64,000 bases of DNA from Flavobacteriales bacterium 33_180_T64 (lineage in GTDB: Bacteria > Bacteroidota > Bacteroidia > Flavobacteriales > Flavobacteriaceae), in NCBI GenBank assembly GCA_002162685.1, contig MAAQ01000018.1, positions 147,969-211,968 of the forward strand. The letters run 5' to 3'. The notes under the pieces are model-generated. The model saw only the letters and a program-made list of their open reading frames with translations. It did no database searches and was not told where the DNA came from. Of this stretch, positions 30,582 to 38,736 are shown one piece after another. The first letter of the stretch is position 1. The number at the start of each line of letters is the position of its first letter. Position numbers and translations under genes: made by a program.

Positions 30582-31073
30582 ATGAAAAAAATTATTATCA
30601 TTTTATCAGTTTTGTCTATTATCAGTTGCTCCAATGAAAACGATTCTCTTAAGGATAAGGAGTATTCTATAGAGACCAATACCGGTATAACATATGAAAG
30701 AAAGGATGCTGAAAGTACGCGAAGGGCTAAATTAAATGAACAATTAACAGATCTATGTCATGGTCAGTTTTTTACGATTATAAATAGTGGGAACTGTGCT
30801 GGTGATGTATTTGAACTTTGTTATTGTTGGTACGGTGTGTCAACTTGTATTTGTCAATATACAATGGCATATAATCAAGAAGCAATTGAACCTTATGTCA
30901 ACTTTTTGTCAGAAAATAATTTTAATGATGTTCAAATAGCATTCAATAATGTCGTTGAATCAATAAATACAGAAGGTTACGATGAGAATGTAATAGTATA
31001 TAAAAATACAATAGACTCCTTAGAAGGGGAAAGAAAGCTTATGATTACAAATTGGTTAGAGAATGTAAATTAG
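30582..31073 (+). CDS. Small cysteine-rich lipoprotein
   Basis: Unrecognised family, 163 residues. The lipobox LSIISC puts the lipidated cysteine at residue 16. A central cysteine cluster (C59, C72, C80, C82, C89, C91) contains two CxC pairs and is rich in aromatic residues. A polar, probably helical C-terminal part follows (about 97-163, e.g. AIEPYVNFLSENNFNDVQIA). It differs in sequence from the neighbouring 29818 lipoprotein but has the same general plan of lipid anchor plus six cysteines. The two therefore probably belong to one exported system controlled by the LytTR regulator. No homologous domain recognised. Confidence 0.72.
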   Translation: MKKIIIILSVLSIISCSNENDSLKDKEYSIETNTGITYERKDAESTRRAKLNEQLTDLCHGQFFTIINSGNCAGDVFELCYCWYGVSTCICQYTMAYNQEAIEPYVNFLSENNFNDVQIAFNNVVESINTEGYDENVIVYKNTIDSLEGERKLMITNWLENVN

Positions 31074-31169
31074 AAGACTCTATATTATTGTATATAATGC
31101 TATGATTTTCATAGGAGATTCACATGAAGAAGTATTAAATTATATTCTTTTCTAAACAACTTAAAATTT

Positions 31170-31197
31170 CGTCACTATTTTCAAGTGTGTTCGTCAC
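31170..31197 (+). promoter_or_regulatory. Candidate LytTR operator, copy C
   Basis: CGTCAC at 31170-31175 and 31192-31197: the same 22-bp direct repeat, again starting its second unit exactly 46 bp before the -7 box (31238). The AAGTG between the units is also conserved. Confidence 0.6.
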
Positions 31198-31237
31198 AAA
31201 TCCCTTATTTCCTTATTATTACCGTTTGTTTATTGTT

Positions 31238-31245
31238 TAGGTTTG
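31238..31245 (+). promoter_or_regulatory. Promoter C -7 box upstream of the secreted repeat protein
   Basis: TAGGTTTG with no TTTG at -33 in the expected window, so it should be weak unless activated. A hairpin, GAGTTCTC (31251-31258) with GAGAGCTC (31267-31274), begins 5 bases after the box, i.e. at the 5' end of the transcript. Confidence 0.65.
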
Positions 31246-31369
31246 AAAATGAGTTCTCTTTCTTAGGAGAGCTCATTCTGTAAAAAAAACTAAAAAAAAT
31301 GATAGAATTGACAGCAATTTAATTCTTCATTAAAATCATAACAACTTAAAAAATTAAAACAAAACACAA

Positions 31370-32686
31370 ATGAAAAAAATTACTTTACTATTTATCTTAT
31401 GTATCATTTCAGTCTCTCTGTCTTACAGTCAATGTACAGACTCAACTATTCAATGGCCTACAGGTATTGTAACTGTTTTGGAGGTTTCTGGTGCACAAAC
31501 TATATCTAATGATAATTGGCCTGATAACGAATTTTCTTTACTAACGGGATTAGTTATAGGTGAATCTTATACTATCTCTACAAACTTAACAACCTATATA
31601 ACAGTTACTGAACCTGATGGAATGACAATCATTACACATGGATTAGATTCTGTTTCATTTACTGCAACTACGACAGACATCGTTTGTTATTGGACCTTAG
31701 ATTCGCTTTGTAACACCCAAAATAATAGAGATACTATTACTCAAATTGAATGTACTACTTGTAATGCATGTACAGCAACAGCAACTCCTGATGCTGTAAT
31801 AGAACCAACTCCTGCTAATATGTCTATAGACATTGCTATAACCGGAATTACTATTACACCTTTTTCTTGGATAGAAGATACGGTTAACCCAGCAGATAGT
31901 TTTAATCTAAGTATTGGCCTAACTACAACTGGAGATGATATTGGTACTGTTTTTGATTTTGCAAATGGAAATGGACTTAATTATACTTGGGCATATAATA
32001 CGACTTATTACTGGAAAGTTGAATCAGTAAATTGTATGGGGTCTACGACGAGTGCTGTTTGGAGTTTTACGACTACTTCATGTACAGCAACAGCTAGTCC
32101 AGATTTAGCTGTAAGTCCTATGCCTGCTGATAGTGCTATTAACATCCCGATAAACGATGTTTTTGATCCAGGAAATTTAGTAGTTGGGCCATTTTCATGG
32201 ACAGAAGCTATTACAGGGGATTTAGCCAATAGTTATAATTTAAGCCTTGGTTTAACGACTTCCGGAGATGATTTAGGTGTTATTACTGGAGCTACAAATG
32301 GTAATTATCTAACCTTTACTTGGGCTTATGATACTACTTATTATTGGAAAGTTGATGCTGTAAATTGTTTTGGAACAGCTACCGGGACAGTTTGGAGTTT
32401 TACAACGGAAGCAAATCCTACTTTATCAATCACTGAGTTTAATACAGATAAATTTAGTGTTTATCCAAATCCTGCAGAGTCATTTGTAATTATAAAAAAT
32501 ATATCGCCATACAAACTAGAAAATGTAAGCTTATATGATATAAGGGGAAGTCATATAAAGACATACAAACTAAACAATAACCTTGAAGTTAATCAGATAT
32601 ATGTATCTAATTTACAGGTTGGTGTATATGTATTTGTAATACAAACTGAACAAGGACAGCTTATAAAAAGATTGGTAAAAGAATAG
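31370..32686 (+). CDS. Secreted two-repeat protein with type IX secretion sorting domain
   Basis: 438 residues. A signal peptide (to about SLSYSQ, residue 21) is followed by an N-terminal beta-rich domain ending in a cysteine cluster (IECTTCNACTATATPD). Two fibronectin-III-like repeats of about 105 residues follow, each starting CTAT/CTATAS and ending with TTYYWKV and VWSFTT. A C-terminal type A sorting domain starts SVYPNPAESFVIIKN and ends GQLIKRLVKE, so the protein should be exported by the type IX system and surface-attached or released. It is driven by promoter C with a candidate LytTR operator. The repeats suggest binding or adhesion; no enzyme motif is visible. Confidence 0.8.
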   Translation: MKKITLLFILCIISVSLSYSQCTDSTIQWPTGIVTVLEVSGAQTISNDNWPDNEFSLLTGLVIGESYTISTNLTTYITVTEPDGMTIITHGLDSVSFTATTTDIVCYWTLDSLCNTQNNRDTITQIECTTCNACTATATPDAVIEPTPANMSIDIAITGITITPFSWIEDTVNPADSFNLSIGLTTTGDDIGTVFDFANGNGLNYTWAYNTTYYWKVESVNCMGSTTSAVWSFTTTSCTATASPDLAVSPMPADSAINIPINDVFDPGNLVVGPFSWTEAITGDLANSYNLSLGLTTSGDDLGVITGATNGNYLTFTWAYDTTYYWKVDAVNCFGTATGTVWSFTTEANPTLSITEFNTDKFSVYPNPAESFVIIKNISPYKLENVSLYDIRGSHIKTYKLNNNLEVNQIYVSNLQVGVYVFVIQTEQGQLIKRLVKE

Positions 32687-32727
32687 TATTCATTCTTAAA
32701 TCATATTCTAAAGAAAGCGAAATATAT

Positions 32728-32889
32728 ATGTCAAGAGGTGCATGGAATAATCATGCTTTTTTAACCGAATCTATTAAAGGAATTTTAGTGTTAGGAGTCT
32801 TTTTTAATCATGAAGAGTTTTATCCTAATCATCCTGATGTGAGAAAAACAAGTAAGCGAGTTATAGATTTCATAATAAAGCGTATATGA
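32728..32889 (+). CDS. Small ORF of unknown function (53 residues)
   Basis: Encodes MSRGAWNNHAFLTESIKGIL then VLGVFFNHEEFYPNHPDVRK and TSKRVIDFIIKRI. The frame is open without ATG back to 32650, overlapping the end of the repeat-protein gene. The composition looks protein-like (tryptophan, histidines, NHPD), so it may be a fragment of a decayed gene. Not recognised. Confidence 0.35.
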   Translation: MSRGAWNNHAFLTESIKGILVLGVFFNHEEFYPNHPDVRKTSKRVIDFIIKRI

Positions 32890-32949
32890 TTTTAAAAAGA
32901 TCTACCTATGAAGAGATTACAACGCCTTCATAATTAGAAAGCAATAGCG

Positions 32950-33144
32950 ATGAGCGTCTTCAATTATGGAGGCTATAGAATAGAAATAAATCTTGAAAAT
33001 GAATCTAATACACGTATGTATGCGTTTCAAATAAAGGCGAATAAAATTGTTTTAATACCACAACAAGATAGAACTAAAAATACAGAACCAACTCGATTAA
33101 TTGAAGGTTGGAATGATTACTTCTGGTTGAAATTTAAAGAATAG
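32950..33144 (+). CDS. Small protein of unknown function (64 residues)
   Basis: ATG start, 64 residues (MSVFNYGGYRIEINLENESN, ending DYFWLKFKE). It is mixed polar and aromatic with no signal peptide or membrane segment, so probably cytoplasmic. It lies 60 bp after the 53-residue ORF and before a terminator. The two might be broken parts of one locus or a real pair of small genes; not recognised. Confidence 0.4.
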   Translation: MSVFNYGGYRIEINLENESNTRMYAFQIKANKIVLIPQQDRTKNTEPTRLIEGWNDYFWLKFKE

Positions 33145-33249
33145 TATATGAGCACTTATAGAATATAACAATAACAAAATATTTAGTTAATAGGAATATC
33201 AATAATTTATAAGGATAGAAGAGTACCTTTTTATGCTAGTTTTTGTTAT

Positions 33250-33286
33250 GAGCGCTTGAAATATTTATTTTAAGCGTTCTGTTTTT
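33250..33286 (+). terminator. Terminator closing the accessory block
   Basis: GAGCGCTT (33250-33257) pairs with AAGCGTTC (33272-33279), one wobble, with the stem continuing inward through AAATA/TATTT. TGTTTTTA follows. Confidence 0.7.
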
Positions 33287-33413
33287 AATATCAATTCTAT
33301 CAATATCAAAATTCATAAATCCTTTGTCATTTGACTTTATAAATCCTTAGATATTTCGTAATTTCGTGACGTCTCATACGACTAACATTCTAAATAAAAT
33401 TTTCAAATATAAT

Positions 33414-34700
33414 ATGTCAGATAAAGCTACACTAGAAATTAATGGTCAAAAACACGAATTCCCATTAGTTAAAGGTACAGAAAACGAAGTTGCAATAGAT
33501 ATAAAAACACTAAGAGGTGTTACTGGAGGTGTGACTACAATTGATCCAGGATATAAAAATACAGGTTCTTGTGAAAGTGCAATTACGTTTTTAGATGGAG
33601 AGAAAGGAATCTTAAGATACAGAGGATATTCTATTGAAGAATTAGCAGAAAAAGCAGATTTTTTAGAAGTTGCATATCTTTTAATTTTTGGAGAATTACC
33701 AACTCAAGAAGAATTAGAGAAATTTCACTCAGATATTAAGATGCATGCTGTTGTTGATGATGATATTAAGAAAATATTAGATGCTTTTCCGAAAACGGCA
33801 CATCCAATGGGTGTTTTAGCATCATTAACAAGTGCATTAACAGCTTTCAATCCTTCATCTGTAAATGTAGATTCTGAGGAAGAAATGTACAATGCTATTG
33901 TTAGAATATTAGGTAAATTCCCAATATTAGTTGCTTGGACAATGCGTAAGAAAAAAGGATTACCATTAGATTATGGAAGCACATCTTTAGGTTATGTGGA
34001 GAACATTTTACAAATGATGTTTAAACGCCCAAATGAAGATTACGTTCAAAATCCAATTTTAGTAAATGCTTTAGATAAATTATTAATTCTTCATGCCGAT
34101 CATGAACAAAACTGTTCAACGTCTACTGTAAGAATAACAGGTTCATCTCATGCTGGATTATTTGTGTCATTATCAGCCGGTATTTCTGCGCTTTGGGGAC
34201 CATTACATGGTGGAGCTAACCAAGCTGTACTAGAAATGCTAGAAGGGATTAAAGATGATGGTGGTGACACTAAAAAATATATGGCAAAAGCCAAAGATAA
34301 GAATGATCCTTTCCGCTTAATGGGCTTTGGGCATCGTGTGTATAAAAACTTTGACCCAAGAGCAAAAATCATTAAAGTTGCAGCTGATGAAGTTTTAGGA
34401 GATTTAGGTGTTGATGATCCAATTTTAGGAATCGCTAAAGGTTTAGAACAAGAAGCTTTAGAAGATGCATACTTTGTAGATAGAAAATTATATCCTAATG
34501 TAGATTTTTACTCAGGTATTATTTATAGAGCTATGGGTATTCCTACTGAAATGTTTACAGTAATGTTTGCTTTAGGGCGTTTACCAGGTTGGATAGCTCA
34601 ATGGAAAGAAATGCGTATGCGTAAAGAACCAATTGGTCGTCCACGTCAATTATATATTGGTGAGACCTACAGACCATTTAAAGATATTAGTAAAAGATAG
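33414..34700 (+). CDS. gltA: Citrate synthase
   Basis: First enzyme of the TCA cycle, condensing acetyl-CoA with oxaloacetate. I start at the ATG at 33414 (MSDKATLEINGQKHEFPLVK, 428 residues), which matches family N-termini. A GTG at 33366 would add 16 unlikely residues and overlap a possible -7 box (TAATTTCG, 33359-33366). Catalytic segments are present: HADHEQNCSTSTVR and GPLHGGANQA (histidines), GFGHRVYKNFDPRAK, and YPNVDFYSG (aspartate). This is the hexameric bacterial type by length. A terminator follows. Confidence 0.96.
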   Translation: MSDKATLEINGQKHEFPLVKGTENEVAIDIKTLRGVTGGVTTIDPGYKNTGSCESAITFLDGEKGILRYRGYSIEELAEKADFLEVAYLLIFGELPTQEELEKFHSDIKMHAVVDDDIKKILDAFPKTAHPMGVLASLTSALTAFNPSSVNVDSEEEMYNAIVRILGKFPILVAWTMRKKKGLPLDYGSTSLGYVENILQMMFKRPNEDYVQNPILVNALDKLLILHADHEQNCSTSTVRITGSSHAGLFVSLSAGISALWGPLHGGANQAVLEMLEGIKDDGGDTKKYMAKAKDKNDPFRLMGFGHRVYKNFDPRAKIIKVAADEVLGDLGVDDPILGIAKGLEQEALEDAYFVDRKLYPNVDFYSGIIYRAMGIPTEMFTVMFALGRLPGWIAQWKEMRMRKEPIGRPRQLYIGETYRPFKDISKR

Positions 34701-34721
34701 ACCACTTAAAATGTCAGATAA

Positions 34722-34751
34722 AAGCTTCATAAATTGTTATGAAGCTTTTTT
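34722..34751 (+). terminator. Terminator after gltA
   Basis: AAGCTTCATAA (34722-34732), loop ATTG, TTATGAAGCTT (34737-34747), then a T-run to 34751. Strong intrinsic terminator. Confidence 0.9.
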
Positions 34752-34758
34752 ATATTTG
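34751..34758 (+). promoter_or_regulatory. -7 box directly before the amidinotransferase gene
   Basis: TATATTTG fits TAnnTTTG and ends only 6 bases before the ATG at 34765, so the mRNA should have a leader of about 0-3 nt. No -33 TTTG at standard distance; the box touches the gltA terminator. Confidence 0.5.
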
Positions 34759-34764
34759 TAATCT

Positions 34765-35679
34765 ATGATAACACCTAATGTAAAAAATGAAACATCTCGC
34801 TTACGTGTTGTAGTATTAGGAACAGCTACAAGCGTAGGGGCGACACCAGCCTTAAAAGATGCCTACGATCCTAAATCTATAGAGCATATTAAAGCAGGAA
34901 CCTATCCTGTAGAAGACGATATGGTTAAAGAAATGGAAGCCGTAGCTGATATTTTTAAAAAGTATGATGTTACCGTTTACAGACCAAAAGTGATTAAAGA
35001 TTATAATCAAATCTTTGCTAGAGATATTGCTTTTGTTATAGAGGACAAGTTTATTAGAGCCAATATTTTACCAGATAGAGATCGTGAGATTGAAGCCATA
35101 GAACACGTTTGGAGTCAAATTCCAGAAGCGCAGAGAGTACGTCTGCCCGAAGAATGTCATGTAGAAGGTGGTGATGTAATGCCTTGGAATGATTATATAT
35201 TTATTGGCACATATTCAGGAGAAGATTATTCAGATTTTATCACAGCACGTACCAATATGGATGCTGTAATTGCTATACAAGAGCTATTTCCAAATAAAAT
35301 AGTAAAATCTTTTGAGCTTCGTAAATCTAATACAGAAGCTAAGGATAATGCATTACATCTCGATTGTTGTTTTCAACCGGTTGGCAAAGATAAAGCTATA
35401 CTTCACAAAAATGGATTTTTAATAGAAAGGGAATATAATTGGCTAGTAGATTTCTTTGGTAAAGACAACATCTTTGAAATTACACAAGACGAAATGTATA
35501 ACATGAACAGCAACGTATTTTCTATCGCTGAAGATGTGATCATTTCTGAACGTCATTTTACCAGATTAAACACGTGGCTTCGAGAGCAAGGATTTACCGT
35601 AGAAGAAGTTCCTTATGCAGAAATAGCTAAACAAGAAGGCTTGTTGCGTTGTAGTACCTTACCATTAATTAGAGATTAA
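34765..35679 (+). CDS. Amidinotransferase/dimethylargininase-fold enzyme
   Basis: A 304-residue member of the guanidino-modifying pentein superfamily (arginine deiminase, dimethylargininase, amidinotransferase). Substrate and catalytic positions are visible: HVEGGDVMPW (E134, D137), LHLDCC (H198, D200) and the C-terminal nucleophile C296 in RCSTLPLIRD. Substrate is probably arginine, citrulline or a methylated arginine; the sequence alone does not decide. A second pentein enzyme, ctlX, is encoded at 47526. These two genes are often near each other in Flavobacteriaceae, so a shared role in arginine/citrulline breakdown is likely. Confidence 0.85.
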   Translation: MITPNVKNETSRLRVVVLGTATSVGATPALKDAYDPKSIEHIKAGTYPVEDDMVKEMEAVADIFKKYDVTVYRPKVIKDYNQIFARDIAFVIEDKFIRANILPDRDREIEAIEHVWSQIPEAQRVRLPEECHVEGGDVMPWNDYIFIGTYSGEDYSDFITARTNMDAVIAIQELFPNKIVKSFELRKSNTEAKDNALHLDCCFQPVGKDKAILHKNGFLIEREYNWLVDFFGKDNIFEITQDEMYNMNSNVFSIAEDVIISERHFTRLNTWLREQGFTVEEVPYAEIAKQEGLLRCSTLPLIRD

Positions 35680-35697
35680 TTTATTTTTTTAAATCGA

Positions 35698-36471
35698 TTA
35701 GTCAGGGCTCTCATTCGCAACTAAATATTCGGTGTCATCTTTAAACAGTCCTTCTCCTTTGATAAGCCATGCAAATCCAAAGCTCTCAACGGCTAAAGTC
35801 TCCATCCAAAAGGTGAGTTGGTTAGCATTGTATACATGGGCTGGAATAACTTTTAAAAACCCTAACCCAATAACAATAAGCGAAGCGACAATAAGTATTG
35901 CGCATCCTTTGTAAATTTTATTACGAAGTCTTTTTTTACGTCCTTGCAATTCGGGCGATTTATTAGATTTGGTAAATAAAAAGAAAGACATATATGCTAA
36001 TAAGAGTAAAAAGAGACCTGCCGATACTAAATGAAAATCTTCTCTAAATCCAGCACTAGCATTGCCTTCAATATAAGTTACAGAATAGGCTTTTAAGGTA
36101 TCACAACATATACTACTTAAGTTGCCTGTTGGGAAAAATACCACAAATAAAGCACAAATCCCTGCAATGGTAGAAATGTAAAAGTCAATGGATTTTTTTC
36201 CACTATAAACAATTAAGAAAATAGCTATCATGCTTAAAATTACTGTAAAAACACTTCCAGCTCTTGTGTAATAATAATGACTAATAGATTCTATAGGTCT
36301 GGCTAAATCAAAAAACAGAAAGGTAATAGCGATTAAAATAATAGGTAAGAGCATACCAGAAATACCAATAAGTTTTCTTAATGTTTTACTACTTTTTAAC
36401 CATATTTTGTCGTCTTCGGTGTAGTCGAGGTTAATTATAGTGTTAACCTTTTGTTCGAGTTGATTTTGCAT
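35698..36471 (-). CDS. Conserved membrane protein of unknown function
   Basis: 257 residues with a cytoplasmic N-terminus of about 35 residues and six or seven predicted membrane segments (e.g. LLPIILIAITFLFF, VFTVILSMIAIFLIVY, STIAGICALFVVFF, GLFLLLLAYMSFFLF). Periplasmic loops contain a CC pair (SSICCDTLKAYS) and an HYYYTRAG motif. No enzyme signature is seen; the layout resembles DUF998-like proteins. It is convergent with the amidinotransferase gene (18 bp between stops) and appears monocistronic. Confidence 0.7.
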   Translation of the reverse strand: MQNQLEQKVNTIINLDYTEDDKIWLKSSKTLRKLIGISGMLLPIILIAITFLFFDLARPIESISHYYYTRAGSVFTVILSMIAIFLIVYSGKKSIDFYISTIAGICALFVVFFPTGNLSSICCDTLKAYSVTYIEGNASAGFREDFHLVSAGLFLLLLAYMSFFLFTKSNKSPELQGRKKRLRNKIYKGCAILIVASLIVIGLGFLKVIPAHVYNANQLTFWMETLAVESFGFAWLIKGEGLFKDDTEYLVANESPD

Positions 36472-36566
36472 AATTATAGATTTTAATTAGTATAAAAATC
36501 ATTTAGTAATATTATTCTCAGATAATTACAAATGCATCAAAACGAAGATAAATCTTTTATAAACAC

Positions 36567-36594
36567 AAAATATACGTAGATCTACGTATATTTT
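36567..36594. repeat. Perfect 28-bp palindrome
   Basis: AAAATATACGTAGA (36567-36580) followed directly by its exact reverse complement (36581-36594), centred on AGATCT. It lies between two minus-strand genes: 31 bp past the M28 peptidase stop and 95 bp upstream of the next gene's start. On the minus strand it is followed by TTTTGTGTTT, so a terminator is possible; an operator for a dimeric regulator is the alternative. Confidence 0.85.
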
Positions 36595-36625
36595 ATATAA
36601 AATTAGACTACGATATCATAGATTA

Positions 36626-37786
36626 TTAATCAACAATAATTGTTTTTACAAATCGTTTATTATTGATATTAAAAACAGCTAAATATTGTGCAGAAGCAAT
36701 ACTATCTATAGCTATTGTTTGAGTTTGTTTGGTTAAGGTATTTTGATATACATTTTCACCTAACATATTTATAAGTTTAAAATCAACAGTATACTCTAAT
36801 GGGTTTTTGAATTCTATCTTTAAATAGTTCTTTGATGGATTAGGAGAGATGCTTACAGTGTTTTCAAAGTAATCTTGATCATTAATACTTAGAGATTCAA
36901 AGGCTACAGCAAATTCCATAGCTGCACCTAGAGCTCCTTTAGTCACTTCGTAGGCATAAGTTACATCCATATTGGCTAAATTATCATTAGAAGTATGATT
37001 TACAGGCGAAACATTACTTTCGTATAAACCAGTAATAATTTCTCCATTATTTTCAAAAGGCACATAGTCTGATGCAAAAGCATATGAGATTTCTGAGTTC
37101 AAATTAGAGTAGAATTCAATACAATTCGCCAAAACAAGCGTCGCAGCATTAGATGCAGCATTGTTGAACGACGGATTACTTAAATCACGTTCACAAACAA
37201 CACTATCGTTTGTCATGCCGTTAACACCTCCAACTTCATCAATATTAAAAACAATTTTAATATCTAGATTTTGTGGAACAACCGTATTGTTTACATAATA
37301 GTTACTCCCAATTAAACCATCTTCTTCACCAGAAAAATGTATGAATTTAATAGAGTATTCAGTGTCTATGTTTTTTAAAAGTCTAGCCAATTCTAATAGT
37401 AATACTGTTCCTGTTCCATTATCATTAGTTCCAGGGCCATTAATAGTATCATAATGAGCATCAATAATCACAAAGGTATTTGGGTACAAACTACCTGTTT
37501 TTGTAATAATAATATTATTACTTGTTCCTGAAGAATAAGTGAAAGGCTGTAATACTATATCTGTATAGCCTAGATTTTGATAACGTGTAGTAATCCAACT
37601 TTCTGTATTTGCAAGTGCTGAAGACCCAACAGTTTTAATTCCTAAGTTTTCAAAGGCAGTCAAATCATTTAAAACATTTGTTTCTAAAGTACTTGCAACA
37701 ATATCAGCATAAAATTGATTAAAACTTTGCGCAAATGATACATTTAAAGTTAAGATTAATATGAAAGTTAGGCTTAGGTTTTTCAT
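36626..37786 (-). CDS. Secreted M28-family zinc peptidase with type IX sorting domain
   Basis: 386 residues. Signal peptide MKNLSLTFILILTLNVSFAQ. The M28 aminopeptidase core has zinc ligands H111 and D113 (DAHYDT), D122 (NDNGTGT) and the catalytic glutamate pair E154/E155 (SGEEDG). The C-terminal 75 residues form a type A sorting domain (VSISPNPSKNYLKIEF, ending FVKTIIVD), so it is exported through the type IX system. Likely an extracellular amino- or dipeptidase for protein feeding. It lies 33 bp after the ACBP operon but with its own signal-peptide start; co-transcription is possible. Confidence 0.92.
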   Translation of the reverse strand: MKNLSLTFILILTLNVSFAQSFNQFYADIVASTLETNVLNDLTAFENLGIKTVGSSALANTESWITTRYQNLGYTDIVLQPFTYSSGTSNNIIITKTGSLYPNTFVIIDAHYDTINGPGTNDNGTGTVLLLELARLLKNIDTEYSIKFIHFSGEEDGLIGSNYYVNNTVVPQNLDIKIVFNIDEVGGVNGMTNDSVVCERDLSNPSFNNAASNAATLVLANCIEFYSNLNSEISYAFASDYVPFENNGEIITGLYESNVSPVNHTSNDNLANMDVTYAYEVTKGALGAAMEFAVAFESLSINDQDYFENTVSISPNPSKNYLKIEFKNPLEYTVDFKLINMLGENVYQNTLTKQTQTIAIDSIASAQYLAVFNINNKRFVKTIIVD

Positions 37787-37819
37787 GATTGCGATTTGGT
37801 AAGTGATAAAAGGCTTTTA

Positions 37820-38086
37820 TTATTTTCGGTATAAGAGATAATTGTTAACTAGCTCTATATAAATTTGTTTGGCTTCATCTTCGGAAATGTCTTTTACCTG
37901 AAATAGGGCATTAGTTTTAAAAGCATTGATGATGGGTTTACTACTATTAGGTCTGCCATAATCATTACTAGCTTTTTTGTAGTAAGCATAAAGACGTAAT
38001 AGGAAATCTGCAGGAAAAGGTTCTGTATGTAAATTAATACGATCTACAGCCTTATTAAATTCTATGTCTAATTCTTCTGAAGTCAT
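37820..38086 (-). CDS. Acyl-CoA-binding protein
   Basis: 88 residues, the size of an ACBP single domain of four helices. It starts MTSEELDIEFNKAVDRINLH; the fold's core PADFLLRLYAYYKKA (compare eukaryotic P-x-LxLYxxYKQA) and EDEAKQIYIELVNNYL are present. It would buffer acyl-CoA in the cytoplasm. The start overlaps the psd stop by 4 bp, so it is the last gene of the ftsH-cdsA-psd operon, consistent with a lipid role. Confidence 0.88.
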   Translation of the reverse strand: MTSEELDIEFNKAVDRINLHTEPFPADFLLRLYAYYKKASNDYGRPNSSKPIINAFKTNALFQVKDISEDEAKQIYIELVNNYLLYRK

Positions 38087-38736
38087 AGTTTTTCAGCAAT
38101 AATACTTTCTCCTCCTTTTACTTTTTGATTTAATTGTACTTTAATATCAGCATCTAATGGTAAAAACAAATCAACACGAGAGCCAAATTTAATAAATCCA
38201 GAATCTGAACCTTGAATTGCGTTGTCCTCTACTTTTGCATAGTTTACAATACGTTTTGCTAATGCGCCAGCAATTTGTCTGTACAATATTTTACCAAAAT
38301 TTTTATTTTCAACAACAACAGTTGTACGTTCGTTTTCTTCACTAGCTTTTGGATGCCATGCTACAAGAAACTTTCCTGGATGGTATTTGCTGTACGTTAC
38401 ATTTCCGCTAATAGGATAACGTGTTACATGAACATTGATAGGTGACATAAACACTGATACTTGAATGCGTTTGTCGTTGAATACTTCTTTTTCAAATACC
38501 TCTTCAATGACTACAACCTTACCATCAACAGGAGAAACAGCAGTATGATTTTCTAGTTTTGTATGACGTTTAGGATTTCTGAAAAATTGCAGAATAAGCA
38601 CTAAAAAAATAAGCATGCCTACCATTAAAAGTAATCGTAACCATGAAATATCTATAAACCAATCAATTAATAAAATTGATGCAATAACCACAACTAACGT
38701 GATGAATATAATTTTATAACCTTCTTTATGAAACAT
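38083..38736 (-). CDS. psd: Phosphatidylserine decarboxylase family protein
   Basis: Makes phosphatidylethanolamine. 217 residues with an N-terminal membrane hairpin (residues 10-50), FFRNPKR, and VSPVDGKVVVIEEV. The self-cleavage site that creates the pyruvoyl group is FGSR (G185-S186). The short form is typical of this phylum. It overlaps cdsA by 11 bp and the ACBP gene by 4 bp, indicating translational coupling within a phospholipid operon. Confidence 0.95.
   Translation of the reverse strand: MFHKEGYKIIFITLVVVIASILLIDWFIDISWLRLLLMVGMLIFLVLILQFFRNPKRHTKLENHTAVSPVDGKVVVIEEVFEKEVFNDKRIQVSVFMSPINVHVTRYPISGNVTYSKYHPGKFLVAWHPKASEENERTTVVVENKNFGKILYRQIAGALAKRIVNYAKVEDNAIQGSDSGFIKFGSRVDLFLPLDADIKVQLNQKVKGGESIIAEKL

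Larger units (their letters stand above)
31168..31252. repeat. Duplicated regulatory element, copy C
   Basis: Gap-free partner of 29267-29351, at an offset of 1901 bases, about 85% identical by eye. The region between the operator and the -7 box is the most divergent part, including loss of the TTTG -33 element. Confidence 0.9.

Noticed and set aside
33366..33413. GTG start giving a 16-residue N-terminal extension of citrate synthase
   Set aside because: The extension is not family-like and overlaps a possible -7 box; the ATG at 33414 matches known N-termini.
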